NCBI GenBank assembly: GCA_009760855.2 | Contig: WPIO01000035.1 | Coordinates: forward strand, 1,708,501 to 1,772,500 | DNA from: Cristatella mucedo | Lineage: Eukaryota; Bryozoa; Phylactolaemata; Cristatellidae | Direction of reading: 5' to 3' | DNA: 64,000 nt | Shown here: in pieces, positions 1 through 11,225 of the stretch | How positions within the stretch are numbered: the stretch's first letter is position 1 | How the letters are laid out: the number at the start of each line of letters is the position of its first letter | Translations under genes and position numbers: made by a program | Notes under the pieces: generated by a model | Seen by the model: the letters and a program-made list of their open reading frames with translations, nothing else | Told to the model about the DNA's origin: nothing | Database searches by the model: none

Positions 1-99
1 TACGTTAAGCCGCCTGAGTAATAACAGGGATGATGACCACTAAGTTAGAGAGATTTACAGTGCGTAATGTGGGTTAGCTTGCTGAGCGTTTCGAGACGA

Positions 100-1475
100 T
101 GCTAAGGAATACCAAAGGAGCAGCTACTCAGCTCGAAGTTTTAGCCAATTTATCGGAGTCTAAGCTGGCGGCTCCGGCCAAAGCAGTGGCTCCTGTATGC
201 TTTTTGAAATGCATCCCTAAGGGATTCAAATTAGCAGCTACGTTGCATTCAAAACACGTAATAATAAATCTCAAACTAAAGTGGAGCTTCGAGAAATCTT
301 CAGGATGCAAGAAATAAATGGCTGAAAAAACTTAGGGATCATTATGTGAAAGTAGCTACCCAATTCTCCAGTAAGATGTTTTGAACACTTACATTTTTAA
401 CTAGTCTTGGATTTACGGTAGCATTATAACTATCTTTCTACTAACTTATAATTTTCTAAACTACCATTTCGATTTCAGTGGTATCCTAATCCACCCAAAT
501 CATTGGTACTGACGTGAAAGAATTCTAAAATATCTCTTAAATTTTATTAAAACAACAGAATATCGATCACCTGGTATATCTCAGGTACTTGGTAGTTCAA
601 TGTCGTTTTGACTTAACTAGTAAAAGAAGAAATTGTTGTCTCTATCAATTTAGTCAAACTTTAACCATGCATTTACTTATTGAATCTGTATTAATCAATA
701 CATCATCTTCAAAGTCGTCGGGAATCCAAAAGCAATGGATTTGGTTAGGGTAAACATGAAAAAGCATTGTCGATTTAACAAAATGTTTCAGAAGCAACAT
801 GAATAATATGCTTACCTGCATCATTCCGACCCCATACTGATTTTTATCATTAATACCGGTAGTTTTGCTACCCACGTCCATAATTAGGGCTTTCTCAGTT
901 AGGTACTTACGATGCTTACATGCGGATACATATTGGAAGGCCTTATATCATTACCTCAACCTTCTTAAAGTATTAGGTACTTCCTATTTACCACTTTTTT
1001 GCAGATGGAAGTGTGAATGCAATTTGCTTGTGATCCATGACAGACCTCTAGCCCATCGATTTCTCTAACCTGAATATCTGCATGTATTTATGACATCCTT
1101 ACATGGGTGGCAGCAAACATTCTTAAATTGGATGAAGATGACATCAATTATGGGCAAACAGGGTATGATTCAGACGTTCCAACACTTAAAGCTCCAAGTC
1201 GGCTTTTCCGGCTTATCTCCCGATGAATCTTTCCAAAATCTACTTATTGTGTTCGAAAGGTTTTTTAATTATAATACCACATCGGCTCACCTCAAGTCTA
1301 CCTACTTTCACATACATAAAACTGATAACATTCGAATTGTTTAGGCATCCACACCACACCGCGACAGGTCTAAGCACGACTTTTTAGGATGGATATGACT
1401 GCTACAAAAGAAGCACACTTGAATGGTTATTGGCAGCAAGTTCAATTACAACAGTGATATCAAGTGGGCTATTAA
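100..1475 (+). mobile_element. LINE-B non-LTR retrotransposon, decayed internal fragment
   Basis: No intact frame remains. The stretch resembles 18970-20280 in order: the segment around 290-500, the one around 780-1000, and the one around 1075-1345. The last translates, with gaps, into the end of a LINE reverse transcriptase (a Phe-Leu-Asn then Lys-rich pattern where active elements have FLKLN..KTE), followed by text parallel to 55880-56170. I read it as an old plus-strand copy lacking its 3' tail. Boundaries are approximate and come from by-eye comparison. Confidence 0.5.
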
Positions 1476-1499
1476 AATTATTATTATAAGATTAACATG

Positions 1500-2060
1500 G
1501 TCAGCCCTGACTTGCACACTGTCAGGATGCAAGTTCGAGTTTAGGCTAGCCAATGCCTAGCTTGGCTGCAGGCATGCCGGTTGATCAGAAGGGTTACGAC
1601 TTGGCAACTGTGAATGCAACCACGGAAAGCCTAGCTGAAATGCTTTGAGCCACCTGTAAGTGCCCGATTGTACAAGCAGGTAGACAAACCAAAATTGACT
1701 CCAAGCATTCGAGACAGAATTTCCTAAATGCATGGATACAGTTAGATGTGATATTGATGTCTAAACGAAATTTAATTTTAGCATTGTTAGTAGCTGAAAG
1801 TACGAAAACTTGACCGTGGAGCTGATGTGGTGGTCCAATGAGAGGTCAATTCGGAACGTCAGGCCCAGACTTCCTTCAGATTCAACAGGACGTATGCTGG
1901 TAGAGTTGGGTTAGAGTTAGATTTGCGAAAGTTAAACTTTACGATTTCTGAATGAAACTTGGTCTGCCCATGGCTAGAAATTTAATTTACCAACTATAAA
2001 GTTGAGAAACTTCCCTTCCAACCATGTAAAGATGTGAGTATTTGTAGCTACGACTTGAAG
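1500..2060 (-). mobile_element. LINE-C relic, minus strand
   Basis: The stretch 1790-2010 resembles 53350-53520 (shared words such as tggagct..tgg-tcgtc and gaagtttctgaat). That second region lies next to a recognisable minus-strand RT at 53800-54260. It therefore seems to be the 3' part of the same LINE family. No coding frame survives. Confidence 0.35.
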
Positions 2061-2427
2061 AAAGTTAGCTTTAATCCATCTGGAGATGTTGTCAGTATTG
2101 GCCTAAAGGGAGTAAATTGAAGTCAGGATGCTGGTATTCTTGGAGGGATGAAAACAAAAGTATGACACAATTTCTTCTGAAGAGAAGATTGTGTTCTGCA
2201 ATGACATCGGCGAGAGAGATATTAAACCGTAAAAAGAACTTGAGTAAGTGGAGACCTCTAAGTAACCCCACATTTAAGAAATTCTTTGGACGATTTTCGT
2301 ATGTTGCTATTAACATACAATGGTTTCCCTCCGACATAGTTCCTGAACGATGGCAATTTGGCGAGACAGTGATTCCCGGGCGAGATAAGAGGTTCAAAAA
2401 CAAGAATTAGCAAGCGATAATACCAAA

Positions 2428-2612
2428 AGCCATGATGGCACACTAGGTAAGGTGGTTGCTTTCATGACATCCGTCCCGAGGTCGTGGATTTGATTCCTGT
2501 GGTGGGCGATTCTTTATCGCCACTGCAAGTGTTGGTGATAGCCATAAAGGCTCTACTGCCGCTATGCAAAAAGGAGCTGTTTAATCAGCTAGGATTTATT
2601 TATTTATTTAAA
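2428..2612 (+). mobile_element. tRNA-derived SINE, copy 1
   Basis: It has a tRNA-like head with an A-box-like stretch (cacactaggtaagg) and a degenerate B box (ggatttgattcc). The family body follows, with a 'tatcgccactgcaagtg' element and a 'cataaaggctct' element, then an (ATTT)n tail. Sister copies lie near 14420, 19232 (minus), 29652 and 61708. Such elements are transcribed by RNA polymerase III and copied by a partner LINE. Confidence 0.8.
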
Positions 2613-2756
2613 AGCCGTTGACAGATTGAGCAAATCAAGTAGACATATTATACCTAAGTCTGCATTCCTTAGTAGGTCCTTATATGTCCAAGGCAACGCA
2701 AGTTCTCTGGAGAAATTAGCTCTAAATGTGAAATTGACTTGTTAGCGAGATTGAAA

Positions 2757-3010
2757 CTTGTAATAATAATAATAAAATTGCACTTGATAAAGCGCCCTCA
2801 GAGAACTCAATCTCCTTTAAGGCGCTTTATAGCGGCTGCAAAGGGTAATTCAATTGAATGGTAAGTAAGTTCATGCTTGATAAACAAATAAGATGAATAA
2901 CATAGTTAGGGGTGACATGCACAGGGTCAGCATGCAAATGCGGTTAGTGGCAGCATGCACAGTATCAGCATGCATAAGCACATGAAGGATGGATCCCATT
3001 TGACATATGA
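2757..3010 (-). mobile_element. LINE-B 3' end, minus strand
   Basis: It starts with the complementary (TAA)n tail, then 'cttgataaagcgccctcagagaac', then the repeated 'catgcacagggtcagcatgcaaatg' block. The same order occurs at 29168, 54345, 60745 and 63045 (minus) and inverted at 17780-18060, 20760-20990 and 56400-56655. This is the 3' UTR of a LINE whose coding part appears upstream in the longer copies. Confidence 0.75.
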
Positions 3011-3431
3011 TTTCAGCAGTGCTGCCTCGACTCGTCCCATTGCCTTTGTATATATGGTCGTAGAGAGACTAGGTGAAACTCACAAGTTATCCTGGTGTAG
3101 TTTTGTTTACTTGAGTGGTAGCCTGACTACTGCCTTTTGTAAGATCACTGAACATGAAATAAAGCTAAGGCGTGAGACGTTAGGTACATATATGTGAAGA
3201 AACATGACTTTACAGTCTCAGTAGAACCGACAAGAGCCCTCAGACTGCCTATGAAGCAGCAAGGGGGCTAGTAGAGAAAGGGCAGAGGATGACTCGGCAT
3301 TCCTGCCCAAATCCATACAGGGGTGGCTTCTGTGGGTACTTCGATCTGCAACAAACTAACACTAATGGTTGGGCTGATTTGGAACGAGCATTGGCCCGAC
3401 AGTAGGAAAAACGTAAAATGCATGCAATAGC
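3011..3431. other. No gene seen
   Basis: Between the LINE-B 3' end and the LTR element I see only a short open frame (2955-3197) that begins inside the repeat and has no recognisable content. Confidence 0.5.
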
Positions 3432-3790
3432 TGCCAGAACAGTACAATGGGAGGGGATGGTTTTGTGTGTGCCTGTTGCTTCTCGGCCACTGGTGTGTGC
3501 CCTGCTCTGGGCAGGTGGTTGGATGGCAGTCTTGGTGCAGCTACTAATGTGTTCTGGCGTTTAGGACGTTGGCTCAGTGCGGCCTTTGATATGGGCATGT
3601 GGCCCACCATGGTGGCTCACCACAGATGCACTCCATAATCTGTGGTGAGTCAGCCCATAGCTTGTATATGTACCCACTGGGAGAATACAGATTGAGTCTC
3701 GTCCACTGCTCACGTTCGCCCTCTCGTGTCTTCGTGTCTCCTTGAGACTCCACTATCGCTGCTACAGCCGGAGGCACAGTAACACAACAT
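3432..3790 (+). repeat. 5' long terminal repeat
   Basis: It is direct-repeat partner of 7942-8303. Shared landmarks are cctgttgcttctcggccact, tgtgccctgctct, cttgtatat-tacccactggg, gattgagtctcgtccactg and agtaacacaacat. The right edge is fixed by the adjacent primer site. The left edge is less sure: TGCC at 3432 gives a length matching the other LTR, while clear similarity begins near 3447. A TATA-like tgtatat lies near 3664. Confidence 0.85.
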
Positions 3791-3808
3791 TGGTAGCAGA
3801 GAATGGTT
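3791..3808 (+). other. Primer binding site, initiator-Met tRNA
   Basis: The bases tggtagcagagaatggtt directly follow the 5' LTR. They match the reverse complement of the 3' end of animal initiator methionine tRNA (as I know that tRNA) at 17 of 18 positions. This is the site where the tRNA would prime minus-strand DNA synthesis. Confidence 0.8.
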
Positions 3809-3922
3809 ACTGCAATGATGCAACCAGTGTACGATGGTCGAACGCCTCTCGACCTCTGAATTATATGCTTTGATGCCTGTGCGTCGTCAAACGACTGAGA
3901 CGAGGCTTCTTGTACGAGCAAG

Positions 3923-4590
3923 GTGCAAGCGTTTCTAGCGGGCGAGGCCCTCGTCGTATATCTGGAACCGGAAAGCGGGATGCGAACGATGCAGGAAGTT
4001 AAGGAAGCTTTCTCGCCAGAGGAGATCCGTGGTGAGTACCTCCGCGACTTTGAAGGCTGCGTCCTGAAAGATGCGGAGCTGGTGAGGAACTTTATATATG
4101 ACATGAAGCGCCTGCTCAGGCGAGCTATGCCAGACTTAAGCAGCGCCTCAAAAGACTCGCTCCTATACCATCACTTTTTGAATGGACTGCCGGACTGTGT
4201 GGCCTCCACCATTAAGGCTTTGTCGGACTGTAAAACGCCAGCGGCCGCTCTGAAGCGAGCCATGGTTCCAATGGCTATGCAACAAGGACGCTCACACTCT
4301 ACCACAGCTTCCCTCGAGCCCGCTGGAACGACGCCTGATGCTGGTGGACGATGCCGTCGACGAGGTTACCGTCCGCCTGGCCACCTTAGACGCCCAGCTC
4401 TAGCTCATGCAAGTCGAAGCACCAGGCGCGTTGGGAGATCTTGGACGAGAGTCTGCAGCGGTGCTAGCAGGCTCGGCTCGCCATCTCGATCACTGACAGA
4501 CGGGAAACTTCAGCGGCCCTAAGCAAGTGCAGTGCTAGGAGTGCTCGGGCTTCGGCCATGTAGCCCGAAACTGTGGTAACCGCAGAGCCA
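3923..4590 (+). pseudogene. gag pseudogene (capsid and zinc knuckle)
   Basis: The open part (3923-4522) reads like a retrotransposon capsid: an acidic, Leu-rich helical protein with motifs such as EEIRGEYLRDF and LLYHHFLNGLPD. After about 4320 the similarity moves to another frame (about 4330-4400 onward), so a frameshift is present. The nucleocapsid zinc knuckle follows at 4533-4574 with Cys-X2-Cys-X4-His-X4-Cys spacing, but a TAG (4536-4538) sits inside its first Cys-X2-Cys. The product would coat the RNA in a particle. This copy cannot make it. Confidence 0.75.
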
Positions 4591-4720
4591 CACCGACTAC
4601 CAGACGACTTCAAGGAAACGGGCAAGGTCCCACGGCTAGATGGGGGGCCGTGGGCCGAGTCTAGAGAGTCCCCTGTGAGGTACTACAACGCTTAGCTGGC
4701 CGCTAGCACGTTCTTCGTGC

Positions 4721-4993
4721 GTGATTGTCATCATTGGCGACAAAACTACATTTGCATTAATCGACAGTAGTTCATGCACGTCACTAATTAAGAAAGAGGC
4801 TGCCAGCATCTGTCCACACTCACCGTACCATCCAACCTGCACGATCTTAAAGATAGCAGCCAATCAGCCCTTTCGGGTGACTGAAAAGTGCAATATGCAG
4901 TTTGTTATAGAGGGCAGATCTGTGTGCCATACCTTTCTCGTTGTGAGAGACCTCGTCGTTAAAATGATCTTGGGAACCGGTTTTTTAACCTAA
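4721..4993 (+). pseudogene. Retropepsin-like protease fragment
   Basis: This short frame has the layout of a retroviral-type aspartic protease: beta-strands around ALIDSSS (Asp at 4763-4765) and a later hydrophobic ILGTGFL, matching the family's active-site strand and its conserved ILG near the end. The active-site triad should be Asp-Ser/Thr-Gly. Here the Gly is replaced by Ser, which should abolish activity. It lies between the gag zinc knuckle and the RT, as expected. Confidence 0.65.
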
Positions 4994-5044
4994 CAGAGGC
5001 CTCAAATACAATACCAGAAGCCCTCAAAGAAAGGTAGTCCTCAT

Positions 5045-7641
5045 TTGAAATTGCAGTGGCAGGATTGCAATACTGCGGCAGTGGCTAGCTTCGTGGAGCA
5101 AGACTCAGCATTAGAGCTCGAGACGCGATGTTTAGTGCCACAGTTCGAACCGGATGACGACACGATAGATATACCACTCTACCCGCAGCCCTACCGACAA
5201 GTGGTCGAGAGGTTTCAAGCCCTCTTCCGGCGCCAACCACGTTCAACTGATTGTGTATATCACCCATATTTCAACAGGTAACAGCTCACCAGTTGGCGTT
5301 GCAGATTAATTCCATGCTAGAGCAGGGTATCATCGATCCGAACTCAAGCCAGTGGCTGGCGCCAGCCGTTTACACGCCCAAGAAAAATGGCGAAGTGTGG
5401 ATATCAGTAGACTATAGAGAGCCTAATAAACCTACTGCAAAGGATGCTTATCTCTTGCCGTTGCCGGACGAAATTCTGGACCACATCTATGGCTCCAGCG
5501 TCTTCAGCACTCTGGACATGTATTCGGGATGCTGGCAGGTACCGGTTCATCCCTAAGATGTCCAAAAGACGGAATTTACGCTCGGGTAAGGACTTGGTGC
5601 ATTGGCCTTCTTAAAAATGCCATTTGGAATATCTGGGGCTCCGGCCACATCCAAGCGGTTAATGGATTCGGTTTTTAGGGATTTAACCTTCGTATATATT
5701 TATTTGGACGACGTGATGGTCCACAGCTGCAGCTAGGTGGAGCACATCAACCATTTGATTGTGGTGTTTTCCAGGCTGCAGAAGGCCGGATTGATGCTGT
5801 CTGTTGCAAAATGCCCTATTGGACAGGCAGAAGTAAAATACCCGGGGCATGTCTTTGACAGAAACGGCATGCGCCCTGACCGGGAGAAAATGTGCCAAGC
5901 CACAGACTGGCCAGCACTGACTTCAGTGTCGGAGCTTCGTGCGTTTCTGGGTTTGGCGTCCTACTATCGCCGTATCATCAAGGGCTTTGCTGAGTTGGCC
6001 GCCCCTTTGCGTGCACTGCTTGCAACGGAGACGCCATATACTTGGGAGCAGACACAACACAAGCATTTCGAGCTATTTAAGGGGACGCTAGCCACGGCCC
6101 CAGTGCTTGACTACCGAACGACTGCCAAGTCTTTCGTCGTCTAGACCGACGCAAGTGACCAAGGTCTTGGTGTGCTATTGGAGCAAGGAGGCCGAGTGCT
6201 GGCATTCAAAAGCGGAGCCTTGTCTCCCAGTGAACGAAACTATGGCACCATCCAAAAAGAGTGTTTTGCACTCATACACGCCTTGAAGGAGTTCAGGCAC
6301 TACCTCCTGGGCCAAAGATTTGAGGCTAGAACCGATCACAATCCGCTTGTGTGGCTTAACTGGCAGAAAGCACGAGGAATTCTGGCACGATGGGCTGTCG
6401 CCTCACAGGAATTCGAGTTTGATATCACATACAGAAGAGCAGAGCTTAACACTCGTGCAGATGCCCTTTCGCGACCACCAACCGAGGACCTGAGAGCATG
6501 TTTCTTCGAGGTTCAGCCGGTGAAGGAGGTAAGCGACCTCAAAGAGATGCAGCGTCGAGAAATGTTTTTGAAGGCTGTGGCAGAGGCACTGCAGGCCGGT
6601 TCAAGCCAAGCACCACGTTGGACCCGCCATCCATTACGTTGGTTCTGACAAATGTGGGGCCAGCTGAAACTGGTCAACGGCTCCTGTACTGCTACTCTCG
6701 CCAGCGACCAAGAGCCGAATTATGCTTTCGTCGAGCCACCAGCCCTCCGAGAAGAACTGCTCAGACCACATCACGATGACAGAGGTCACCAAGATTTAGA
6801 ACGGACGTACGACCGACTACGAGACCATGCTTATTGGGTCAATATGAGCCGAGACATCGTGCGATATTGTCGGTCATGTCAGGTATGTCAATCGGTTAAA
6901 AGGACCAAGCTTGCTAAGGCTTCGCTGATACCGATACCTGTGGGACGGCCGTGGAACATGGTAGCTGTAGATATCTTGAAGGTTGCCATGTCAGCTCGCG
7001 GCCGCGAATACCTACTGGTATTGCCGGACAGCTTCACGAAATAGCTCGAGGCCGTGCCTTTACAAGAGACATCGACCGAGACAGTTCGGACGGCCCTGTT
7101 AAATATTTTTGTTCGTTTTGGTATGCCGCGCTTTCCGCATTCCGACCAGGGCAGCAATTTCGAGGCAGAGGTAACTACCACCCACAACAAGGCTTTCGGC
7201 ATAAGCAAGACGCGAACGACGCCTTACCATCCACAGGGTGACGGCTTGGTAAGAGCCAACCGGGCACTACTTACAATGCTGCGAACCTCATGCCTACACT
7301 CAGCTGGGCAGTTGGAGAGTAATCTTCCACTGCTTTTGTTCGCTTTCAAGACGACTCAGCATCAAGCTACGGGCTATAGCCCCTTCGAGCTGATGTTTTG
7401 CCGTGAGCCACAGTGCCTTGATAACCTTGCAGAGATCGCTCAATACACATGCACTATACCTGCAGCGAATTGCCACTCAATGAGTGAAAAGCTCACCAAA
7501 TTTCTCGAGCTAGCTGATACACAGTTGGCTCAAAGTGCCGAAGAAGTGCTGAGCCGGCAGCAACCGAAAACACCACCCACTTATCGTCCTGCAGATCTGG
7601 TGTGGCTGTGGGATAGCCAACTGAGGCACAAGCTCGCATAG
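5045..7641 (+). pseudogene. pol pseudogene: RT, RNase H, integrase
   Basis: A linker and the RT start run in one frame to about 5280, then shift by one. From 5251 to 7641 a single frame continues, broken only by seven stops (5554, 5587, 5734, 6142, 6646, 7042, 7639). In order it shows: RT palm with LEQGIIDPNSS and SVDYREPN; the catalytic YLDD at 5701-5712; RNase H with TDASDQG, the Glu region near QKECFAL and TDHNPL; an integrase His-His-Cys-Cys zinc finger (about 6770-6890); and the integrase core with Asp in VAVDI and Asp in HSDQGSNF. The third catalytic residue, Glu, is missing: the frame reads DGLV-RANRAL where relatives have a Glu after LV (7249-7254). Confidence 0.9.
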
Positions 7642-7941
7642 TGATGGCTTGGCAGCTGGAGAGTAGACACGGTTCTGGGACCAGTCACCTTGCCCATCAT
7701 AAATCAAGCCGGCCACCGGAAGGTCGTGCATCTGGTAAGGTTAAGTTGCTAGTGCCAAGGCTACGAGAGCTTAATCTCGACGTAACCACCGAGTGGATCA
7801 AGACCGAGCGAGATGCCAGGAGAGAGGCCTCGAATTCTGGCTCGGGGCCACCGCCCACTGAGGAAGTCGAGAGCCCCAGCGAACAGACGGCTGCATGAGC
7901 TTCGGCCCATGAGCTACGACCCCTGCCAGTCTGGTGGAAAA

Positions 7942-8303
7942 TGTGCTTTTTTGACATTTTATGGGGGAAGGAATGCTGTGTGTACCTGTTGCTTCTCGGC
8001 CACTAGTGTGTGCCCTGCTCTCGGCTGGTGGTTGGATGGCTGTCTAGGTGCTGCCTTTGATGTGGGCTGGCATTTGGGCAGTTGGCTCTGTGCGGCCTTT
8101 GATGTTGGCATGTGGCCCTCCATGGTGGCTCACCAAGGATGCACTCCATAATATTTGGTGAGTAAGCCCGTACCTTGTATATTTACCCACTGGGGGAATA
8201 CAGATTGAGTCTCGTCCACTGATCACGTTCGCCTGCTCATGTCTTCGTGTCTCAGCGAGACTTCACTAGTGCTGCTACAGCCGGAGACACAGTAACACAA
8301 CAT
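7942..8303 (+). repeat. 3' long terminal repeat
   Basis: This is the partner of 3432-3790. A purine-rich ggtggaaaa immediately precedes TGTG at 7942, which fits a polypurine tract next to an LTR start. It ends with agtaacacaacat like the 5' copy. The region after integrase (7645-7941) holds only debris of the pol C-terminus. Confidence 0.85.
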
Positions 8304-9789
8304 CTGCAAAGTTGCAGACATAGTAAACTGAACCAGATCTGCATTCGGTCAGACAAGCGAAATTTTGGTAGTAATTAATTCAAATCTGATTTATCAAGTG
8401 TTATGAAAGAAGAAAACTATCAGGGTTGCTTCGTCAATGGTTTGATAAACAACAGATTTGTACTTAGTTGATGTCAGGAAAAACATATCAAGCTAGGCGA
8501 TGCTATTTTTAGACGCAATCTTTCTATTAATACGAATGTATTGCACAGTAAGAAAGGATTCCAAGGAAAAGCCGTAAGTTGTGCCACCACATTTATAGCA
8601 AGACTGGTGATTACTAAGTTAGGGACATTATCAGCAACACTTTAAGGAGAACGTGATGAGCTGTTCGATGATAATGTAGGAATGCCGAACGGGCCGGTTC
8701 TATTCTCGTGATCAACACTCCGGCTTTTGGTCGCTTTTCCTTTGTTAATGCTAAATTAACTAAAATTAGCAAACTCTACAAGATCTAGGAATGCATTTGA
8801 GCGAGGGTATCAAAATGATTATAAGTACGGGTGATCATAACCAATAACCAGGTTACTAGCCACCGACATATCAAATCCAGCCGGTGGTGTGGTCGACCCA
8901 GCGTTATGCTGTAAGCTTTTAGATGTCCCCAGACGTTTCATTTTTTATTAAATACTGCCGGAACAAAAAATAATGAGCTTCGAACAGTCGTAGTTAGAAC
9001 GTTTTACGTATAAGATGTTTACACAAACTTCGCTTTTTGGAAGAGAATTCTGCAATGGACAAGAAACGCTAGTTGAGCTGAATTTAGGAGGCCAGAGTGT
9101 CAATGTTGGGGGAGTGAATGTGGTCCAGGTTTCTTTCTTCACTCATTTAATTTACCCGTATAAGGTTGGATGTAAATTTTCAAATAGTTGCACTGGGTCA
9201 GCACTTTTCTTTTTCATTTGAAAATTATTCAGGTGCTCCGGCTAGTTGGCCTGGAAGTGTAAAGCGCCATTGATATTTCTTAACTATAGTACCATGCGTA
9301 AAACAAATGCAATCATTGAACGCTAAGATAATGCACGCAGCCAGTTTTGTCAATACAATACTTCATTTGTATAGTTCCCTATTACGACCTAAACCTTAGT
9401 ACGCGCTTCATATTATCCAGGCGTCTCGAGCCCAAGGTCAATGGTGGGAATGCAAGGTCCTTAACCGTGGTCGTCACTCTCAACTGTAGTTAATTGAGGG
9501 CAGCATAACTTGCTCCGTTTATTGTCTCGGCTGAAAAATTGTAATTTAATTTTAGCTTTGCAAGTAGTGGAAAATAAAACCTGAAATGATTAGTATACAA
9601 TAAAAGTTTAAAGGGTTATGTAATCCAATTTTTTGTAGGACTCTCGTGTAACTCTAGTGTGTTATTTCGGCACCGATAATGCTGTTCTGGTTCACGACCT
9701 TTGAATTATTAATTATATATCCTAGAAGTTTACAAATTAACTACGTCTTAAGTGTATCAATTCTTCCCTTTTACAAGGCCATTGGAACT
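8304..9789. other. No gene identified
   Basis: A+T-rich sequence. One plus-strand frame (about 9015-9221) reads beta-strand-like (ETLVELNLGGQSVNVGG) and meets a GT after gtccag near 9129. I cannot match it to any family and treat it as unproven. Confidence 0.4.
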
Positions 9790-10320
9790 AGCTACAACGT
9801 TAGTTAGAAAATCGGAGAGGCTTGATTGAACGTGTATCTCCTTTGCTGAAAGAGCCAAGTTGGCTGCTGGCTGATCAGCGGTCGCCAAGAAAAGTTCTAA
9901 CGTTCACGTACAAGGCCCACCACGCCTTGGCTCTTCCATAGCTAAATTGCAGAACGAGTTTCAGTCTTGTCGTGCCCCATGGTGCAGTATGAACTAACTG
10001 TATCGACGGTTTTCTTTCATCCAGGCCGTTGGCTACAAAATCTTTTGCTTAGCAGGTCCTACACCGCGAAACTCACTACCGCCATCTTAACGCAAAAATA
10101 ACTATTCTTTCGACTATGGCAAGACCCGTCCAGCTGCCCTGAGCTGCCACTCCGTGCCACTCACTACTTCAGGTGCTTAACGATGCTATTCGGTTTCTCC
10201 TTGTTTAGTGAGATGAAGCCTGTTGGCTACCGAATGCATACCGAAAGCAGCTTACGCTGTGAGTACGCTATAAAAAACTCTTCCGTGCCACTTCCGCATA
10301 GTCTGTATGGCTTTATTGAC
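9790..10320 (+). mobile_element. LINE-A 3' end, decayed
   Basis: It matches the C-terminal coding part and 3' UTR of LINE-A. Landmarks are tgctgaaagagccaagttggctgctgg, acaaggcccaccacgccttggct, ccgttggctac..agcaggtccta, and the 3' UTR with gagatgaagcctgttggctaccgaatgc and gtatggcttta. Copies at 28570-29060 and 59490-60010 show the same order. The (ATTAC)n tail is lost. Confidence 0.7.
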
Positions 10321-11039
10321 TTACACACTGATATATTTTACTGCTAAACACTAATGACGAATTACGGGCGACAGTTTTGGCGAAAGATATATTTATTTTC
10401 TCAATCTAAATTTGGGTTAATATTTGCATACTACATACTTCGTTTATATACCTACATTCTGAATGTAAACGTTAGCAGTATCTATTTCTACTTTGGGAGG
10501 CTGTTGCATAGACTAACAAACCAAATATTTAAATCAGAGAAATTGGACTCAGGATTTCAGCATATTTCATTATATTATATAACGATGCACAACAGCTCCT
10601 AATTTAAATTAGAAAGATACCCCAAACCTGCAGACTGACTAAAAAGCCGTTACCATTTACTTGGTGATACTGTTGCTAGGCTAACAAAGCTTGCTCAAAA
10701 TCTAGCTATTCTCCTTAACGACCGCTTATATTTTAAAGGTATAATTAGCAAGTCTGCTTCCACGGCTGACTATCGATTAAGATGGGTGTCTACAATTAAG
10801 GACTGTCTACAATTATTGCTTTCTAAGCCTGTCTTGGATGAACTTCGGCTTGGATATTCAGTCTTAGCTACCCAACACATACAACATAAAGGCTTTGCAG
10901 ATTGTTTTGAGTACTGTGGCATTGGTAGTGAATTAATCTCAGAAAGTTCATTCGTTTATTCATTCGTGCCTTGATTGCTGAAAAGGCTTTGCTGATTAAA
11001 GACTAATTGACAGATTCAAAGCACAGTTTATATCTTGAA
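10321..11039. other. No gene seen
   Basis: A+T-rich. Open frames at 10354-10602 and 10786-10974 have no recognisable content. Confidence 0.5.
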
Positions 11040-11225
11040 ACACATGGCCCCCACGGCTTGTCTCCTTAAATATAGCTTGAATGCTGCAATGATTTGAATG
11101 TCCTCAGGCCTCAAGGCCCCATTTGGACGATCAATAAAGAGTTTCACACCAACTTTTAAAGATAGTTGGTGTCAGAAGCTTTTATTCTGCTGGCTCCAGA
11201 CTGTGGAATTATTAAAAAAAAAGTA
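11040..11225 (+). mobile_element. LINE-A C-terminal fragment
   Basis: A short relic with cccacggcttgtctcctt, cctcaggcc, and gttggtgtcagaagctttta..ctggctccagactgtggaatt. This corresponds to the LINE-A stretch at 28655-28820. Confidence 0.55.

Larger units (their letters stand above)
3432..8303 (+). mobile_element. Ty3/Gypsy-type LTR retrotransposon, degenerate
   Basis: This is a complete but dead element of about 4.9 kb. It has a 5' LTR, a tRNA primer site, gag with a zinc knuckle, protease, RT, RNase H, integrase and a 3' LTR. The order RT-RNase H-integrase is that of the Ty3/Gypsy group (Copia has integrase first). No envelope frame is present. The two LTRs differ by many substitutions and small indels, so the insertion is old. 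Both flanks contain TGCAA (3423-3427 and 8305-8309), but these do not sit exactly at the LTR edges, so I do not claim a target-site duplication. Confidence 0.93.

Noticed and set aside
3574-4104. Long minus-strand frame over the 5' LTR and gag
   Set aside because: Antisense to the LTR element's leader and gag. It shows no domain and the plus-strand reading explains the sequence.
6888-7208. Minus-strand frame within the integrase region
   Set aside because: Shadow of the plus-strand integrase.
7645-7941. Possible envelope gene downstream of integrase
   Set aside because: Less than 300 bases, with no signal peptide, Cys pattern or membrane segment. It is the tail of pol, so the element is a retrotransposon without envelope.
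3423-8309. TGCAA on both sides of the LTR element as a target-site duplication
   Set aside because: It does not sit exactly at the LTR edges, and a 5-mer can match by chance; not called.
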